Assembly: GCF_000006565.2 (NCBI RefSeq)
Contig: NC_031479.1
Span: 5,482,289 to 5,546,288 of the forward strand
Source of the DNA: Toxoplasma gondii ME49
Taxonomy: Eukaryota > Apicomplexa > Conoidasida > Eucoccidiorida > Sarcocystidae
Direction of reading: 5' to 3'
Length of the DNA: 64,000 nucleotides
Positions 34,354-47,991 of this stretch are shown one piece after another (within the stretch, counting starts at the first letter, position 1; every line of letters starts with the position of its first letter). The translations under genes were made by a program, and so were the position numbers. The notes below the pieces were generated by a model. It made no database searches and was not told where the DNA came from. It worked only from the letters and a program-made list of their open reading frames with translations.

Positions 34354-36681
34354 CATTTTCCACCGTCACGTTGTTGAGCGCTCAAGCTTGACAGCAGGAG
34401 ACAGGAAAGTGGTATTTGCCGTTCCGCACTCCCGAGTTCCACGTTTCCTTGAGTTGAGAATCATGTGGAGGTCGTGCACACGAAATACGTAATTCTGTTG
34501 TATTTTTGTACTCGCGAATACATCTGTACACATGCACACAGGTCTACATAGGGACAAACGTCCACGATGGGGAAACAAGCGGCTGAACTCAATACGTATA
34601 ATGTGCACAAACTTTAGCGGTTCTGTCAAAAAGAGGCAAGTGAAATCACAAATAGCGACGAAGGCAACCCTGTCTTCGTTTATGACATGCAAATAAAAGT
34701 ATCTGCATGGAACACCGGATAGGCGCTGTAGAGCTGCCTGTGCACTTCTGCGTATTGACGTGGTGCGGGTGTTGCCTGGGCATGTTTTTCCGCACTGTTT
34801 GTCCGTGCATATACTTTGAAAAGGTTTGGACCAGATTACCCTGATTGTCTTTGTTGTAATAATACCAGGTGTTAAGTTCATACACTGGAACCCAATGATT
34901 ATCGCTGAGCTTGGCGGCAGTCGCTGCAGGGCACATCGGACATCAAGTGAAAGTCGTGCAGTGGCAAGCTTGTTCCGAATTCATACGTTTGTTGTGTGAG
35001 TGGAAGCGTTCAGTGAACAGAGGAGCAGGGAAGACGAATGCGACGATGTAGTTGTTGTCAGTCACCTATTGAGTGAAGACCGGGGGAAGTCATTTGTTGG
35101 GAGCTGATATTGGAAATGTAGACATAAACGCGTTTTACGAGACGCGCATCTCCAAGAGAGAACTGCAATCTTGCAGCATGCCTTCTTGGAATCCCTTTTT
35201 AAGATTGTCTCTAAAGTTTGCTGAAACAGAAACACTGTGGATACTGATACACGTTGCGTTCTATCTCTAAAGTGTCTACCAGTCGCAGGGATGCCGGGGA
35301 CAGCAGGGCAGATCTCTCCGGAAACAGAGCAAGATAGCGGAGACGAGCGGCTTTTTGCGGATTGTCAGAATCTGTGGAAGCTCGTCTAAACTTGTTCTAC
35401 GAAGATGAGAGTCCTCAAAGTGCAGAATAAGGTGGAAAAGTCATGACGATCACACTTTGGCTTTCTTAGCAGTCTGGTGGGGACGGGGTGCACAGCACCT
35501 CTTAAGAACTTGGTTCATGTACCACGTAACTAGAGTCACAGTCGGTATCACAGGTTTAGAGAGACTGGATAACAATGTTTCAGTTTTTCACTTGAAAGTG
35601 AAGATCATCCGTAACTCTGTCGGAAATTAGAAGCACGTTTATCTCGTGTGTTGTGAGCGGTCAGTGAGGTCATGCCTTTCCTCTGAACGACAAACGCAAC
35701 CAGCTAAAAATGGAAAAACTATTCTGTCCGTCGTATCTCTGCAACAGAAATGCATATAAACTTTTGTGGGGCCGATCCATGTATTCCGTACGGACAAACA
35801 TTGAGAAGAAACACGAAAAGGTGTGTGTGCACTTTCCGCTTTAAAAAAACAGGGAATGCACCCTATAATAGCCTGACAGGTAGTGTCGAACACAGGGATC
35901 TTGTAGTGAACAATAAAGGCACACGAAACGGAATCAATGGCGTGAGCCTGCACTCTCCAGAAAGGCGGTGTATATAGTCTTTTGGAAACCGATACTTTTA
36001 ACTGTCTTCAACAACCGAGAGAGATAGGATGGTGTACAGCAGTCTAATCAAGAACCAGCGATTTTGGTGAAGCAAACACGTACCACGTCGTGTACGTTGT
36101 GCATCTGCTGTACATTTTCTCTTTTGGACAAAAACCACCTACCAAAACAACAAAGTCCGACTGTCTGACTGCCGAGATGCTTCCTTCCCGTAGGCCAGTG
36201 TCTCGTCGCTCTGTCGCCCCGGAGTAGTTTTCCGTTAATGGGCATAATCAACGGGATCTTCCAACTATTTGTATCTAGAGAGAACGGGATGAACGCTGAC
36301 GGTTTGAGCTGTAGTCGATTCGATGGGCATTTTAATTCACGATCCGGTGCCATCCTACCCTTCGAAGAGTGTTGTTCACGACATAAAATTGGAAATGACA
36401 CAAAGAGCACGGTAGCAGAATAACCTGTTTCCACAAAGCTTCCCGAAAACATGAAGAAAACATGTAGTTTCGCGCGTCTCTTGCTCGCCGGTAGCTCTAC
36501 CACCTCGGCGTCTCTCGCGCTGGGATAGCCACAGTCCACATGGAATTTTCGGGCAAGGAACGGGGATTCTCCTTGGGTTACTCGCTATATCCTAGTGATT
36601 TCCTCCTTTCCGTGGCTCGGTTGCCCCTCCGCTTTGTTTTTACACCACGCCCTTGCTTTACCTACGAATCGCTGTCGGACC
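34054..36681. other. Intergenic region
   Basis: It begins with the 3' flank of the kinase gene, including the (TA)n array at 34199-34352, and ends with the promoter side of the small secreted-protein gene. No convincing gene: frames such as 34366-34881 and 36048-36539 on the minus strand have no domain or clear exon borders. Confidence 0.4.
34199..34352. repeat. (TA)n microsatellite array
   Basis: Three long TA runs (about 34230-34260, 34277-34310 and 34315-34350) are separated by short interruptions. They start about 150 bp past the kinase stop codon. Confidence 0.9.
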
Positions 36682-37320
36682 ATGGCTCGGACATCACCAG
36701 CACAGGGCTGGCCTTCCAGCGTAGCAAGTGCTGCTATCCTCATATGCTTGCTTCTTTTAGTTTCCTTTGCTAATTCTGCTGAACATGGCGCAAGTAAGTT
36801 CAGGCTCAAAAGTGTGGATAATCGGCTGGAGGTTCTCGCAAAGGTGGAGCGGTCTTGGGAGTGATTTGTGCCCCGCGATGCTACACGGGATCTTTGCCCG
36901 AGACGAGGACCGACATCTGCCTTTCTTTACCCCAGCGGTTCAGAGGACTCCGTACTAGTTCATCGTGGATGGCATAGGGGCTTTGTCAGCAGGCACTGTA
37001 GAGGTCGAGCGTCCTTCTCTAACGGAAACTATTTTGCCGTGTCTCCATGCTCTTTATTCTTCAACTCCAATGCTACAAGCAGCCCCTCCCACTCAATCCC
37101 TTGGTATTGCTGTTTGTTCACTGTTTTGCTAGGTTCCTTCAGTTGGGATGCCGAAGAAGAAATGCGTACTCTTGAGGCTGTGCGAGGTTACCTAGAACGA
37201 CTGAATAACGGAAAACTTGCACGCCTTCCTCGTTATGGTGTTCTTCCCCCTCAAAGGGACGCAACTCATGCCGACGCAGCCGTCCAAACAGTCGCAGAAA
37301 TGGGGACGCAGACGGATTAG
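36682..37320 (+). CDS. Small secreted protein, 99 aa, two exons
   Basis: Exon 1 is 36682-36793 and exon 2 is 37133-37320. The donor is CGCAA|GTAAGT and the acceptor TTTTGCTAG; the junction is phase 1 and the frame stays open to TAG. The ATG has A at -3 and G at +4. Residues 1-33 form a strong signal peptide, with hydrophobic core SAAILICLLLLVSFA and a probable cut near NSA-EH. The mature part is about 65 residues, opening with SSFSWDAEEEMRTLEAVRGY, a likely amphipathic helix, and ending VAEMGTQTD. It has no cysteines and no second membrane segment. I recognise no family. The layout, with a signal peptide on its own exon and a short soluble body, fits a dense-granule or otherwise secreted parasite protein, which is inference. 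Confidence 0.7.
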
Positions 37321-40300
37321 GGGAAAGCGACATGATTGGTAACCGAGCCGTACGAGTGCAACGGTATCAACTGTAGTTGTCTCTTCAAAAGATGCCCGGA
37401 GAGGCAACGAGTGGCTGGATGCATGCAAGCAATTCCGACAAAGGGAGGTAATTTATCGCGGAACCCGGAGACGGGTTTCGAGAAAAGTGACAGATATGGC
37501 ACTACAAATCCAACTGATGTAGATGACGTAGTCGCTGGGTCGAAGCGTGCGACAGTTCAGCGCTCGTCTTTTTTTCAGCAGGACTGCGAGTGTGAGTTCG
37601 GCGAACATGCTTACATTCAAGGAATTCGAAAATCGCGTTCTTCTGCTTCCTTCTCTTGCGTCCGCAGTCAAGTCAGAACAGTAGATTTGCTTGGCTGTTT
37701 TACGGAATGACAGAGGGGCCGAGAGAGCGGAAGTGCTTTTGGCAGGCTGACGACGTCGCTGCCGGTGTTCTATTAGTCGCATTTGATTTCTTTTCAAGGA
37801 AGTCCTATTTTGTTTATATGCGTTCTTAGGCGTCGTGGAACGACTTTTTTTTTCTGTGCGTGAGTTAACCATAGACAGGGCAACATCCATGTACAATCAC
37901 GTTTCTTTGTAGGCGTTCTATAAATCGTTTGAAAACGATGTTGTGCCTCTACTCCGTGTCACTGTTCTGGAACTCTTCACTGTAAATGTGACATCTGGGT
38001 GTTCATGTATATTCATAGAGCGGTTCCCTGGCTTTTGTCGACAAGAACGAAACATCTGATGTGTTGCACCAGCGTAGAAGGAATTCCGTAACGCAGAATG
38101 TGTCACTATCGTATAAGCTGGCGTTTCAGAAAAAAGGGTTTTCAAAGGTACTTAGTGCGCTTTTAGATAAGCTAAGGACTATTGTTTTGAGTCCATTTAC
38201 GAGTTACTAAATAGTTTTCTTGCTGTGACTCCGCCGCAGCTGCTATTGGAGCGCTGCGTGCCAGTATCGGGGGGAGGTGGGCTCTGTCAATGCCTTCCCA
38301 TAAGTACGAAGCTCCCCGATGAAAGCGACCAAATTGCTTTTGATTTATGCGAGGAAGAACCGATTGAGTGCGTTGCAGATGCACTCGAATAATTCGATAA
38401 ACATGCAGTGTGTGCGGTGAACTCTCTGCTCAGAGAGTTCGCGTGACGACGGGCACACAGGAACCTGACTTGGTCTTAACCGTTCTTTCATTTCAAAGTC
38501 CTCGAACAGTTTTCCTGGCTCCTGATACACCAGAAAATTGGTGAAGCAGACTTAGTTTAACCAATACACAATCAAGGCACATGTTCTTGTTTGTTTAGGG
38601 ACAGCGAAGCCCCTTTACATTTCCATTTTGGCGGAACGTGCTCGATTCGTACTCGCTTTGATGTGGTAACTTTGCAAGGTCGGGGAAACGCATGTGGCTG
38701 TTGGTCGGACAGGCGTTGTTTCGAACTATACAGGGATCCTGATGCCGAGCTCTACGCTTACTCTCTCCACGCATGTCTGTGTTACTTTTGAATACCAACT
38801 TTTTCGAGTAAACGGGTGCGAAAGCGCGTATAATTTCCGCCACGTATGTGAACCTAACCTGTAAGGCAAGATCGGGACTCACCGGACATCAGTTGGCCAC
38901 TCAGAAACCGTGAATGGAGAAGCCAAAGACGGCACCTTTCATTTTGCTTCCATCTTTTGACAAGCTCTTCAGTCAGCACAGGAGAGCTAAACCGTGACTA
39001 TAGTTGAGAGCAAGTTGTGGCTGGCAGATTGTCGTGAGTACCATCCTATTCACACACACCACAGAAAGTTCACTTAACGGATTGTCCGCAGGAGCAACAT
39101 TAAGAAGCAAAAACAAACAGTAGCTTCCTAGAGACGAGTGTTTGCAAGCACGTCCTACCTATCCACGTAGGCAACGTTGCAAATGGGATTCGTTCGCTGT
39201 AGTAGAGTTGCTTGTCGATGAATTGACCAAAAGGACCGCAAAAAAAGAACCCTGGAAACTTTCCCCGAAACATCAAGGACCTCGACCAAACTCACTTCCT
39301 CAAGTAACGCTTCAGAGAGTTATCCTAAAACAATTTTTCGATCTTTATCTCAGAGTCCCATGAGGTTCAGCGTTGGCACCTCAAAGCATCTGTTCTGGAC
39401 TCGGTAGTGGTCTCGGCTAAACAGCCTACCGTCCACAGATTCTAGCCAACTGTTTCTAAGTACTGAGGCTTCTTATTGGTTCTTTTCTGTTCCTGTCGTC
39501 AGTGGTATCCGTAATTCCACTCCTTTTGCTTTTTTTTATTCCACCCGCACCTTGAATATTGTCGCTGTGCTCTAGCTCTGAATTCTCCTTGTCCGTTTGG
39601 ATGCTTACTGAAATGACCCTTTCGGACTCCAAGAAGTTACAGGTTCCACTGTAGCGCTTAGATCTACTTCAGAAGCATCTCGTGCACTTTTCTGCTTGCT
39701 AGCGCGATGAGGTTCTGAAGCATGAGGCGACTGACAGGCTCATCTGCGGACTTGCTGTTACCGACTCCATACGTGTGCTCAGCTCCATCAATTTCGAGAG
39801 CTGACGTGACGAAGCCCCTAAACTGAGGAGAGTATGCACAGATACAAAGCGCGTCCACGAAACGAAAACCACTTTTTCCTAATCAAGCCTTTCTTCTCAG
39901 AAACCGACTTGCAAGCGCGGTGGCTGTTTGTGTCCGCTGCATGCAGCCACGAAACCAGAGTTGAACTTGGACCTGTTCTGACCCATTTTCCCTTCTTTCT
40001 CACCTCTATATGATTATTAATTGAAACCGACACGCCCATCTACTCGTTTCACCTTTCAAATGGTCGAAAAAGGAACCGTGAAGTGAGGTTGAAAGAACAG
40101 GAATTCAGACATGCAGAGAACCCTCCTTCCAAGGTCCCTTGTATCACGAGTGTCATCGGGTGTGCTTGCTCAGAAGAAAGTGGATTTCTCCGTGTTCTTT
40201 CACGTTCTCACGACTTCCCTCTCTTGCCTGCGAGGGACGCTGGAATCTCCACCGTTAAATTGCTTTGGTTTGTCTGTCTTGTCGGCTTTTTTTTGCAAGA

Positions 40301-41150
40301 AGGCCTTTTCGTGTAGGCGACTCTGGAATGTAGCTTGATAACGTGCGGCTTTTCACCGTCCTTGGCTTTTCTGCTGTCGAGTTTCCCGCGCACTGTCAAC
40401 TTTTCGGCTTGAAAGTTGCTTTTTATTTCCTCACAAGAACCGCAGGTGTGTGCGATTTCCCTTTTTTCTCGAACTCGCCTGTTTTCACGAGAGGTCCGCA
40501 CCGCGCGTATCCAGGAGGAAATCGGACAGCCGGAACAGAGGCAAAGGTCTCTTTCCTGCTTCCTTCCTGTCGTTCTCTGCAAGCATTAAGGAGTAGACCC
40601 ATGAACCGCATCTCGGTTTTGGTTGAAACTCGTTTTGGCAACTTTCACCACTCGAGCTGGTCGCATATCTCGCGCTGGGACTGTTCACCTCGGAGACAGG
40701 ATCATTCGTGAGTTCTCGTTTTTCCAGAAGTCCCGACCGAGTCCGTTCTTGTCCCTGTGCTTTGTCCGTTTTCTCCGTTTTCTTAGAATCCTTTCTCTCT
40801 GTTTGCTGCAACGCCTCGCCGGGTCCTCGAGTGTACCGGACTTTTGCGGCAGACAGCATTTTCGAACAGGGGAGAGTCCTGACCCGTCTTTCTTTCTTTT
40901 CGTGAGCCACTGTTTCGCGCGGATGTGTCTCCCCGAACTCGCGACGCTGCTGTCCGTGGATCTGCAACGCTCTGCGACTCGCGTTGTCTCCTGCACTTTC
41001 CCCTGCATTTCTTTTCGCGTCCTCTGCCGCACCGCCTGCCGACTCTTTTCTTGTGCTTCTCTGCGAAACAGGCTCTCGCTTTCTGCGAGCTGCGGCGACC
41101 TGGGAGACGCATGCGGTCTGCAGCCTGGACCCGGCTGAAGAGAGAAGAAG
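37321..41150. other. Intergenic region and leader of the C2/TGL gene
   Basis: No gene recognised from 37321 to about 40000. Frames at 37336-37710 (plus) and 37453-37896 (minus) lack ATG context, domains or signal peptides. From about 40250 the plus strand becomes pyrimidine-rich, as before the pseudouridine synthase gene, and probably forms the promoter and leader of the gene starting at 41151. The minus-strand frame at 40485-41681 runs through that leader and first exon and is a shadow. Confidence 0.4.
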
Positions 41151-43333
41151 ATGGCGAGAGAGAGGAGAGGTAACCAGAGACAAAGCAGACCGAACAAATA
41201 TGCAGGGAAGGCGAACGACAGCAGTGAACTCTGGGGAGTTCCCGACTCGAGGAAGAAGGAGGAGGAGGAAGACGACGACGAAGAGGAACCCAACGTGACG
41301 GAAGACGACAAAGCAGTTCGACTCTTTGACTTCGACGCTCAAGGAAAAAAGATCTCGGACCGTGTTGTAAGTTTTTGGCTGACTCAGCTCACGTTCACGA
41401 CGAAACGCTGTTGCCTTCCGGGATGTTCCGACGCGTTCACAACGGCGTCGCGCCTCATGAGCTCGAGTAAACAGAGACAGTGTAGGGTCTACGATTCTCC
41501 ATCTGTCTCCAGTTACGAGGTTCAGACACCCTCGGTCTTTGCGTCTGTTGCACACCGGCGCCCCCATTCTTCTCTGTCCAGGACAAGTCGAACGAAGAGA
41601 AGAGAGCAACCTAACAGCACCGCGTTGCATAGACAGCCAGTCCAGCAGGCTCGACGCGCTACGAGAGAGCAATGAAGACATCCACTTCCACCCTATAAAT
41701 GACGAAATCCAGTCCGATGTCCTTGGTAGTCTTCTTCGGAGTTGCGTCTTTAGAAAAACATGGCTCTCCCTTCCTCAGGACAAGGGATAGCCAGAACACG
41801 ATCTAGAGAATGAGCACCTCAGCAGGGACGTCCGGCGAATTTTAAAAAGTCAGGCTCTACTCGAAACGTCCGTGTCTCCAGACAGAAACATTTCGTCAGC
41901 AGAGACTCACAGCTTTTAATCAAACATGGTTCTGGACCTCTGCCTGTGGCCAACTGTCTGTGTATCTATATCATCCGTCGATCTGTATTTCTACATCTAG
42001 TTGTCTCTATCTGTGTGTCTACCTATATGTGTATCTCTGTCCATCTCTATCTGTCAATATGTATATATATATATATATATATATCTGCCTCTCTGACTCT
42101 CTCCGCGCATCTCATTACGCCGGCGGTGATGGAGTTCACCTGCGTTTGAGGTGGAAAGTATGCTGTCGGCTCTGTCCGTTGCAGGGAGAATTTTCTCGTT
42201 TGTGTTGCAGCTACGCAGACGCACACACCTTTGTCGCCGGGTCGCTGTTCCTAAGCGGATTCTGTAGCGTTCAGGATAGACAAGATAGGCGGAGAGACAT
42301 CCAAATACATGTATATCCACCATTCAGAGAGACAGAACCTTGTTCATCTCTAGATACGCATATATGGATGCGCGTCTCTTCCTTCTTTCCAACCAGGCTT
42401 CAGTTTCTCTGATTTCTTCGTTCCACCGAAGAGTTCCGTTCCTTTATTTCGACTTGTCCAGTACAGGGCAGGCTTTGGAGAGGATGAGTGGACGTCGACA
42501 GAGACAACGACTTCTTCTGAGTCGAGCTCCTCCACCAGCGAATCAGAAGTCTCGGACGAAAGCTACGAATTCGACGATGAGGACTTTGCCGAGCTTCAGA
42601 AAGTACGGCGAAAGAATGAAAAAATGAAAGCACATATACGTGCGAAACACTTGTCATGGTGTGGCTCTCGGTCTCTACTTTCCCCTCTCTTTCTCTGTCT
42701 CTCTCTCTATAAATATGTAAATATACACATGTGTAAATAAATTTATGTAGTAGATGTAGAAATGTTCTATAGGGCTGTGTGGGTATGGTATTAGCTATTT
42801 CGGTTAGTCCTCTGGATGCGCAGGTGTATCCTTCTAGATCGGTGACTAGAGCGGATACAGACGTAGGTATAGTCGTAGAGAAATAAGGGGTCTGGCAAGA
42901 TGCGCAGTTGCGTTTGTCGACCGACAACAAATGCCATGCATGCGTATGCGACAGTTCTCATAAAGGCGTTGTCCTGACTCGAGAGCACATCGTTTCAGCG
43001 GCACCCACGGCGCGACGTCCTAATGCGGACTTTTTGGAGCGTCTTCTTTTGCGTTTACGTTTCCTCTTTTTTTTGCCTGGTCTCCGTTGCTCGGTCAGTT
43101 GCGCAGAAACAACCGGCCAGGCGCGCCGATGGATCCGATGAGCCGCCTGCGCATGTGGGAAAGTTCCTTCTTCATCAACTCCTTCATGAATCTCGAAAAC
43201 AAACAACAGTACTACTTCTATACAGTCACCTTTGGTCACGTGAACAAGTGAGTCAAGCCGCAGAGCATCTCCCTTTCTTATCCATGCAAATCCAAGTGCC
43301 TATGCAAAGACAGATGTATACATATATACATAT

Positions 43334-43364
<31 letters not shown>

Positions 43365-43380
43365 TACATATATACATATA

Positions 43381-43414
<34 letters not shown>

Positions 43415-46400
43415 TACATACGTATGTATGTATGCACATTTGCTTATCTGTGTCTATGCAGAATCAAATTCCCATGGAAACACAGATATCTTCACGTAAA
43501 CATATATATATATATACATATTTATGTTTATGTGTATCTATGTTTATGTATATTCCTTTAGACAAATACACAGATGTGCTCCGTGTACGAGCGTAGGGTT
43601 GTGTGTGCGTGTGTACGTTTCTGCGCACTGTCTCCTTTTCTTCAGTGTCGAGTATGCTGTTGCAGGAGTGGGCCATGTTCTTCATTTGCTGTGAGGGTAC
43701 CTCTTCTGCAGAACTTTGGCAATGCAGTCGGCGTGGAAGAGAGTAGAAAGAAGTATTTTTAGACGAGTGTGAGACGAACTGTGGAGGAGAAGAGAGTTGT
43801 CACCTTTCATGAACGAGGACGTTTAACTTGTCTGCACAGTCAGGCGTAGTCAGTCCTCACGCTGTTTGCGTCCATGCTTCTCTCTTTCTTCTGTGTTCTT
43901 CGCCATCGTCTTTTCTCCTACCAATCAGGCTCAAAGTCGAAATCTTTGTATCTCCATTCTTCCCTTGCGCCGCTTCCGTCTCGCTTTTTCCGTTGTTGCT
44001 TCTCTCCCTCTTGCCCTTACACTCTCTCGCTTCTTTTTCACTGCTGCCCCGCCTCTGTCTCTTCGTTTTCCTTGGACTTGTTCTTCTCGTATGCTTCGTT
44101 TGCTTTCGCCTCGCTGGCCGCAGGTCTCGTCGAATCCAAGGCACCTTGCGCCGCCGCACTCTGTACACCCCTGGCTACATGCTGAGGCCTGGAGAATTCA
44201 AGGCTCTGAGCGCGCCGCTGGTCATTTGGCCGTTCAAGGTCTTTCTGCTGCCGTACAACCAGCTGAAGTCGTTTTGCGTGACGATTGAAATGTGGAAAAT
44301 CAACGAGCTGTCGTTCAACACACTCTACGCTAGCGCCAAGCTCACGCTGCAAGAGATTGTCGACAGCGAGCAGGAATTCCAGATCCTTCTTCGGCGAAAA
44401 ATTGCGGGGAAAAAGAGGAGCTACGAAGTCCACAAAGTGCGAGTAAGGCAAAAAGGCCGGCCCGCATGCGACGGGGACACCAAAAAGTTCGAGGTGTCCG
44501 TACACCTGGGACCGAACTCGTCGGCGGGGACTCCGTGCGCTCACGAGTGCATGCAACAAACACAAAAAGAAATCTCCAAATGGGATGCGATGCGAAACTT
44601 TTGTGCCTCGCCAAACGATGAAGAAAGGGCACATTCACACACACAGAGAAGCCAAGTAATCGGGGAGGCGTCTGGGCCTCTTGAAATTGCACGGCCTGTC
44701 CTTGAGATATCTGGAAAGTGAGGCTGCCTGACCCAAACGCGCATGCACACAACGCATTTTGCCTGTTTGAGATCAATACTTCTAGGTGCAAATAAACAAA
44801 GGCATAGATACACACAGAAGCACATGCACTCTTATACACACATGCATTTACACACACATATATATACATATATATATATAAATATGTGAATGTATCTGCA
44901 TCTTGGTGTTCTTTGGCCGAGTGGAGTTTTGCCAGTTGAAAGAAGAGGAATCCAGAGTCTGTCGCGTGCTTCCCGTTTGTCTCTTATCGTCCGCTGTCTG
45001 TGTTTTTCGTTCCTCTGTTCGCAGGTTTCTCTTATGCTCAGCGAGGTCTTCGACATCGATTTGTCTTTCGATAGTTGGTGGTTTCTCCCCGACAAAGCGA
45101 TGCCGCAGAAAATTCGAGAAGTCCCCAAACAGCTTCTCTTCAGCGTCCCCGTTCGAGGCAGGTTCGTGCATGCCTGCTTTAAGAGAGATTTTAGCGCGTC
45201 CAGTCTTCGGTGACACACAACCTCACCCGACTGTCTACAGACACGCGCATATATTTAGCTCTATGAATATAAATATATAAATATATGAATATATATATAT
45301 ATTTATGCTTCTGAATATCGAGACATGCATGTGTATGTTCCAGGCATGTGGTCGTTCCTTTGTGTCTTCATCTCGCGACACCTGTGGGTTTCGGATTTAA
45401 CGTTTAGCCTCACCTGTAGGTAGAGGCGCATGCAGACTGGTTTTTTCTTGTGATTTTTGGTATCTCCGGAGGAGCAAGAGAACGCCCCTCTGCATGGCAG
45501 TTGCCGGTGGAGCCTCCTGCCTGTGGTCCTCTGAGCAGCTTGACAACCATGCGTTGAGTGAAACGTCACTCTACGTCTACGGGGACCTTTCTGCAAATCT
45601 GTTTTTTTCCAAGTTCCACTGCGCCGTCGTGCATCATTCGATCCATCGTCTGAAGATGGTTTCCTCTGCAAGTGCCTCCATCACCTCTAGGGACGTTTCA
45701 GTCTGCAGCAGACACCTCGCTTTCTCAGAGCTTTCGAGCATCGCTGGCGTCTGCCGTCGCCTCGCTCCTTCACCGTAGAGACGCCTGTGGCTGGACATTT
45801 CACTGCATGCAGATACTTTGTTAAATGCTAATACTCCTTTGCAAGCAGATGCGTGTGGCGTACAACCGTTGGTGCATTCAAACTCTTTGGCCGCATGCGC
45901 TTTGTGGTGTGAAGGTCTGGAGACCGGAATCGGCGCAAGACGCCCATCAGCCAAATGAATTTCTGGCCGAGTGCTGGTCTGTTTCGCTATCGAGGCAGTT
46001 TGCAGTCGATTTCAAACAACTACATCACTGTCACGGTGAGTCTTTGCTCGATTTCCGTGCGTTTTTCTTCTCCGTTGCCTCTCGTGTCTGCGGTGAACCG
46101 CACAGGCTCAGCTTCATGCAGGAACCATCATCATGTCATGGCACCCTCTCTACGCGCTTTTTCGCAGCACATACTGTCTACTCTCTGTCTCTCAATCTCT
46201 GTCTGTCGATTTCTCCCTCTGTTCCCCGTACTCCTTCGCCTTCCTGGCCTTTCTGCGTTCTGGTTTCCCCTCTGCCTTCTCCTTTCCACTTCCTTTCTGC
46301 TTTCTCCTCTTCTGCCGCTCTGTGGTAAGCTTCACTTCGGATTCTTGCCCGTTTTTGACCACTGAGGCAAAGCAGAAGGACGGAGCGCCTTGGCGTCTTT

Positions 46401-46813
46401 TCCATTTGCTCCCTGGCTGAAGGTTGGACTCGCGACCCAAACGAGTTCGCCCTCAGAGATGCATGCATGTTTTGTAGTTATATGTTGGCCTCTTCCCTTG
46501 CATGCGGCTGCATGCGCGTGTCTGGAGTTGGCCACTCGCTCTCTGCAGCGCTGGGGAGAAGTGTGGGGACTCATACATGATGCATGCGACAAAAACCCTG
46601 TAACTTCAGCAACTGTTCAGATTCCACGTATACGTACAGACATTAATGTGCATCTACACATGCCTCTCTGAGCATATATGTCTACGTATATCTATGTGTA
46701 TCTGTGCATTTCTATATACTTCTATGTCCACCTATGTGCATCTAGGTATATATCTACGTATATCTGTGTATATCTACGGACATGTATGTATATCTGTATG
46801 CATCGACGTACTT

Positions 46814-46849
<36 letters not shown>

Positions 46850-47959
46850 CTATGTGCACTTCTGTATATGTATGTACATGTGTGTATGTCTGTGAGCATC
46901 GATGTATATCTATGTGCGTATCGTGGAAAGCGTCTTTCTGCGTCGAAGTGCATGCAGTCTGTCAGCAGGTATGTTCGCCAGGGATTTCGATGTTTTTGTT
47001 TCGCAGCTGCTGTACAGCCGACCGAAGGAGTGGTATCGCCCCCCAGCGCATTTGGGCCTTTGCATCATGGCGCTCAAGTCTGTGCTTCAATATCCTCTCT
47101 TTCGGTGAGTGTTTGTCACTCTTCTTTGACGTTTCGTTTCCCCGACATTCCCTTTTTTTGGAGGCATTCCTTCCGTCAAACAGTCGAGGCGTCCTGCGCA
47201 ACAGCCTGCTTAAACTTCCTTCACATAGCAACTGTGTTCACATAGGAGCGTTCTGGTCAACTCAGCACTGTCGCCTCACACAAATGTACACATTCTACAT
47301 GTATACTTGCACAGTTCCGTACGATTTTTTTCCCGCGCATGCCCAAACATCTCTGGTCCCAAGGGACGCGCGCTCTCTTCCTGTCTCTCTCTGTGTAGAG
47401 CAATAGGGGGGGTGCGACATGCATGCATGCTTGTCCTTGCGGTTGGCGCCCTCTCTGCATGCATCCGAGGGGAGACCCGGACGCTGCTGCCTCTCTAAGT
47501 CTCGGTCCTTCGCTTGTTTTCGCGACTTTTCCTCAGAGGCATAGTGAAGAAACTCACGACAGACCCCAGGAAATTTCAACAGGGAGAACTTGTGGGGAAC
47601 ATTCGCTGCTTCATACGCTCCGTCGGCATTCACGAATACGAAGAAATCCCCAACAGACCTGCCCAGCCTCTCGCGGGCGCCGCTCTCGTCACCCAGTTGA
47701 ATCTCCGAGAACAATACCTCGTTGTCCGGTGAGTTCGCTCAAACGATTTCTTTATAAAAGAAAACGCATGTCTCTATATATCTGGAACTGCAGGTACATG
47801 CTTACAGACACAAGGACACAGTAGATAGGCACACGTATACATATATATATATATATTGGTATACCGACGCATGAATGGAGACGAAGTTTCATAGGCACAC
47901 ACGATAAGATAAGTCTGTATAGAAATGCGTCTATCTATCTATCAATCATTCTATACATA

Positions 47960-47991
<32 letters not shown>

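Noticed and set aside
40485..41681. A 398-codon minus-strand frame across the start of the C2/TGL gene
   Set aside because: It overlaps the leader and first exon of the well-supported plus-strand gene and has no recognisable domain.
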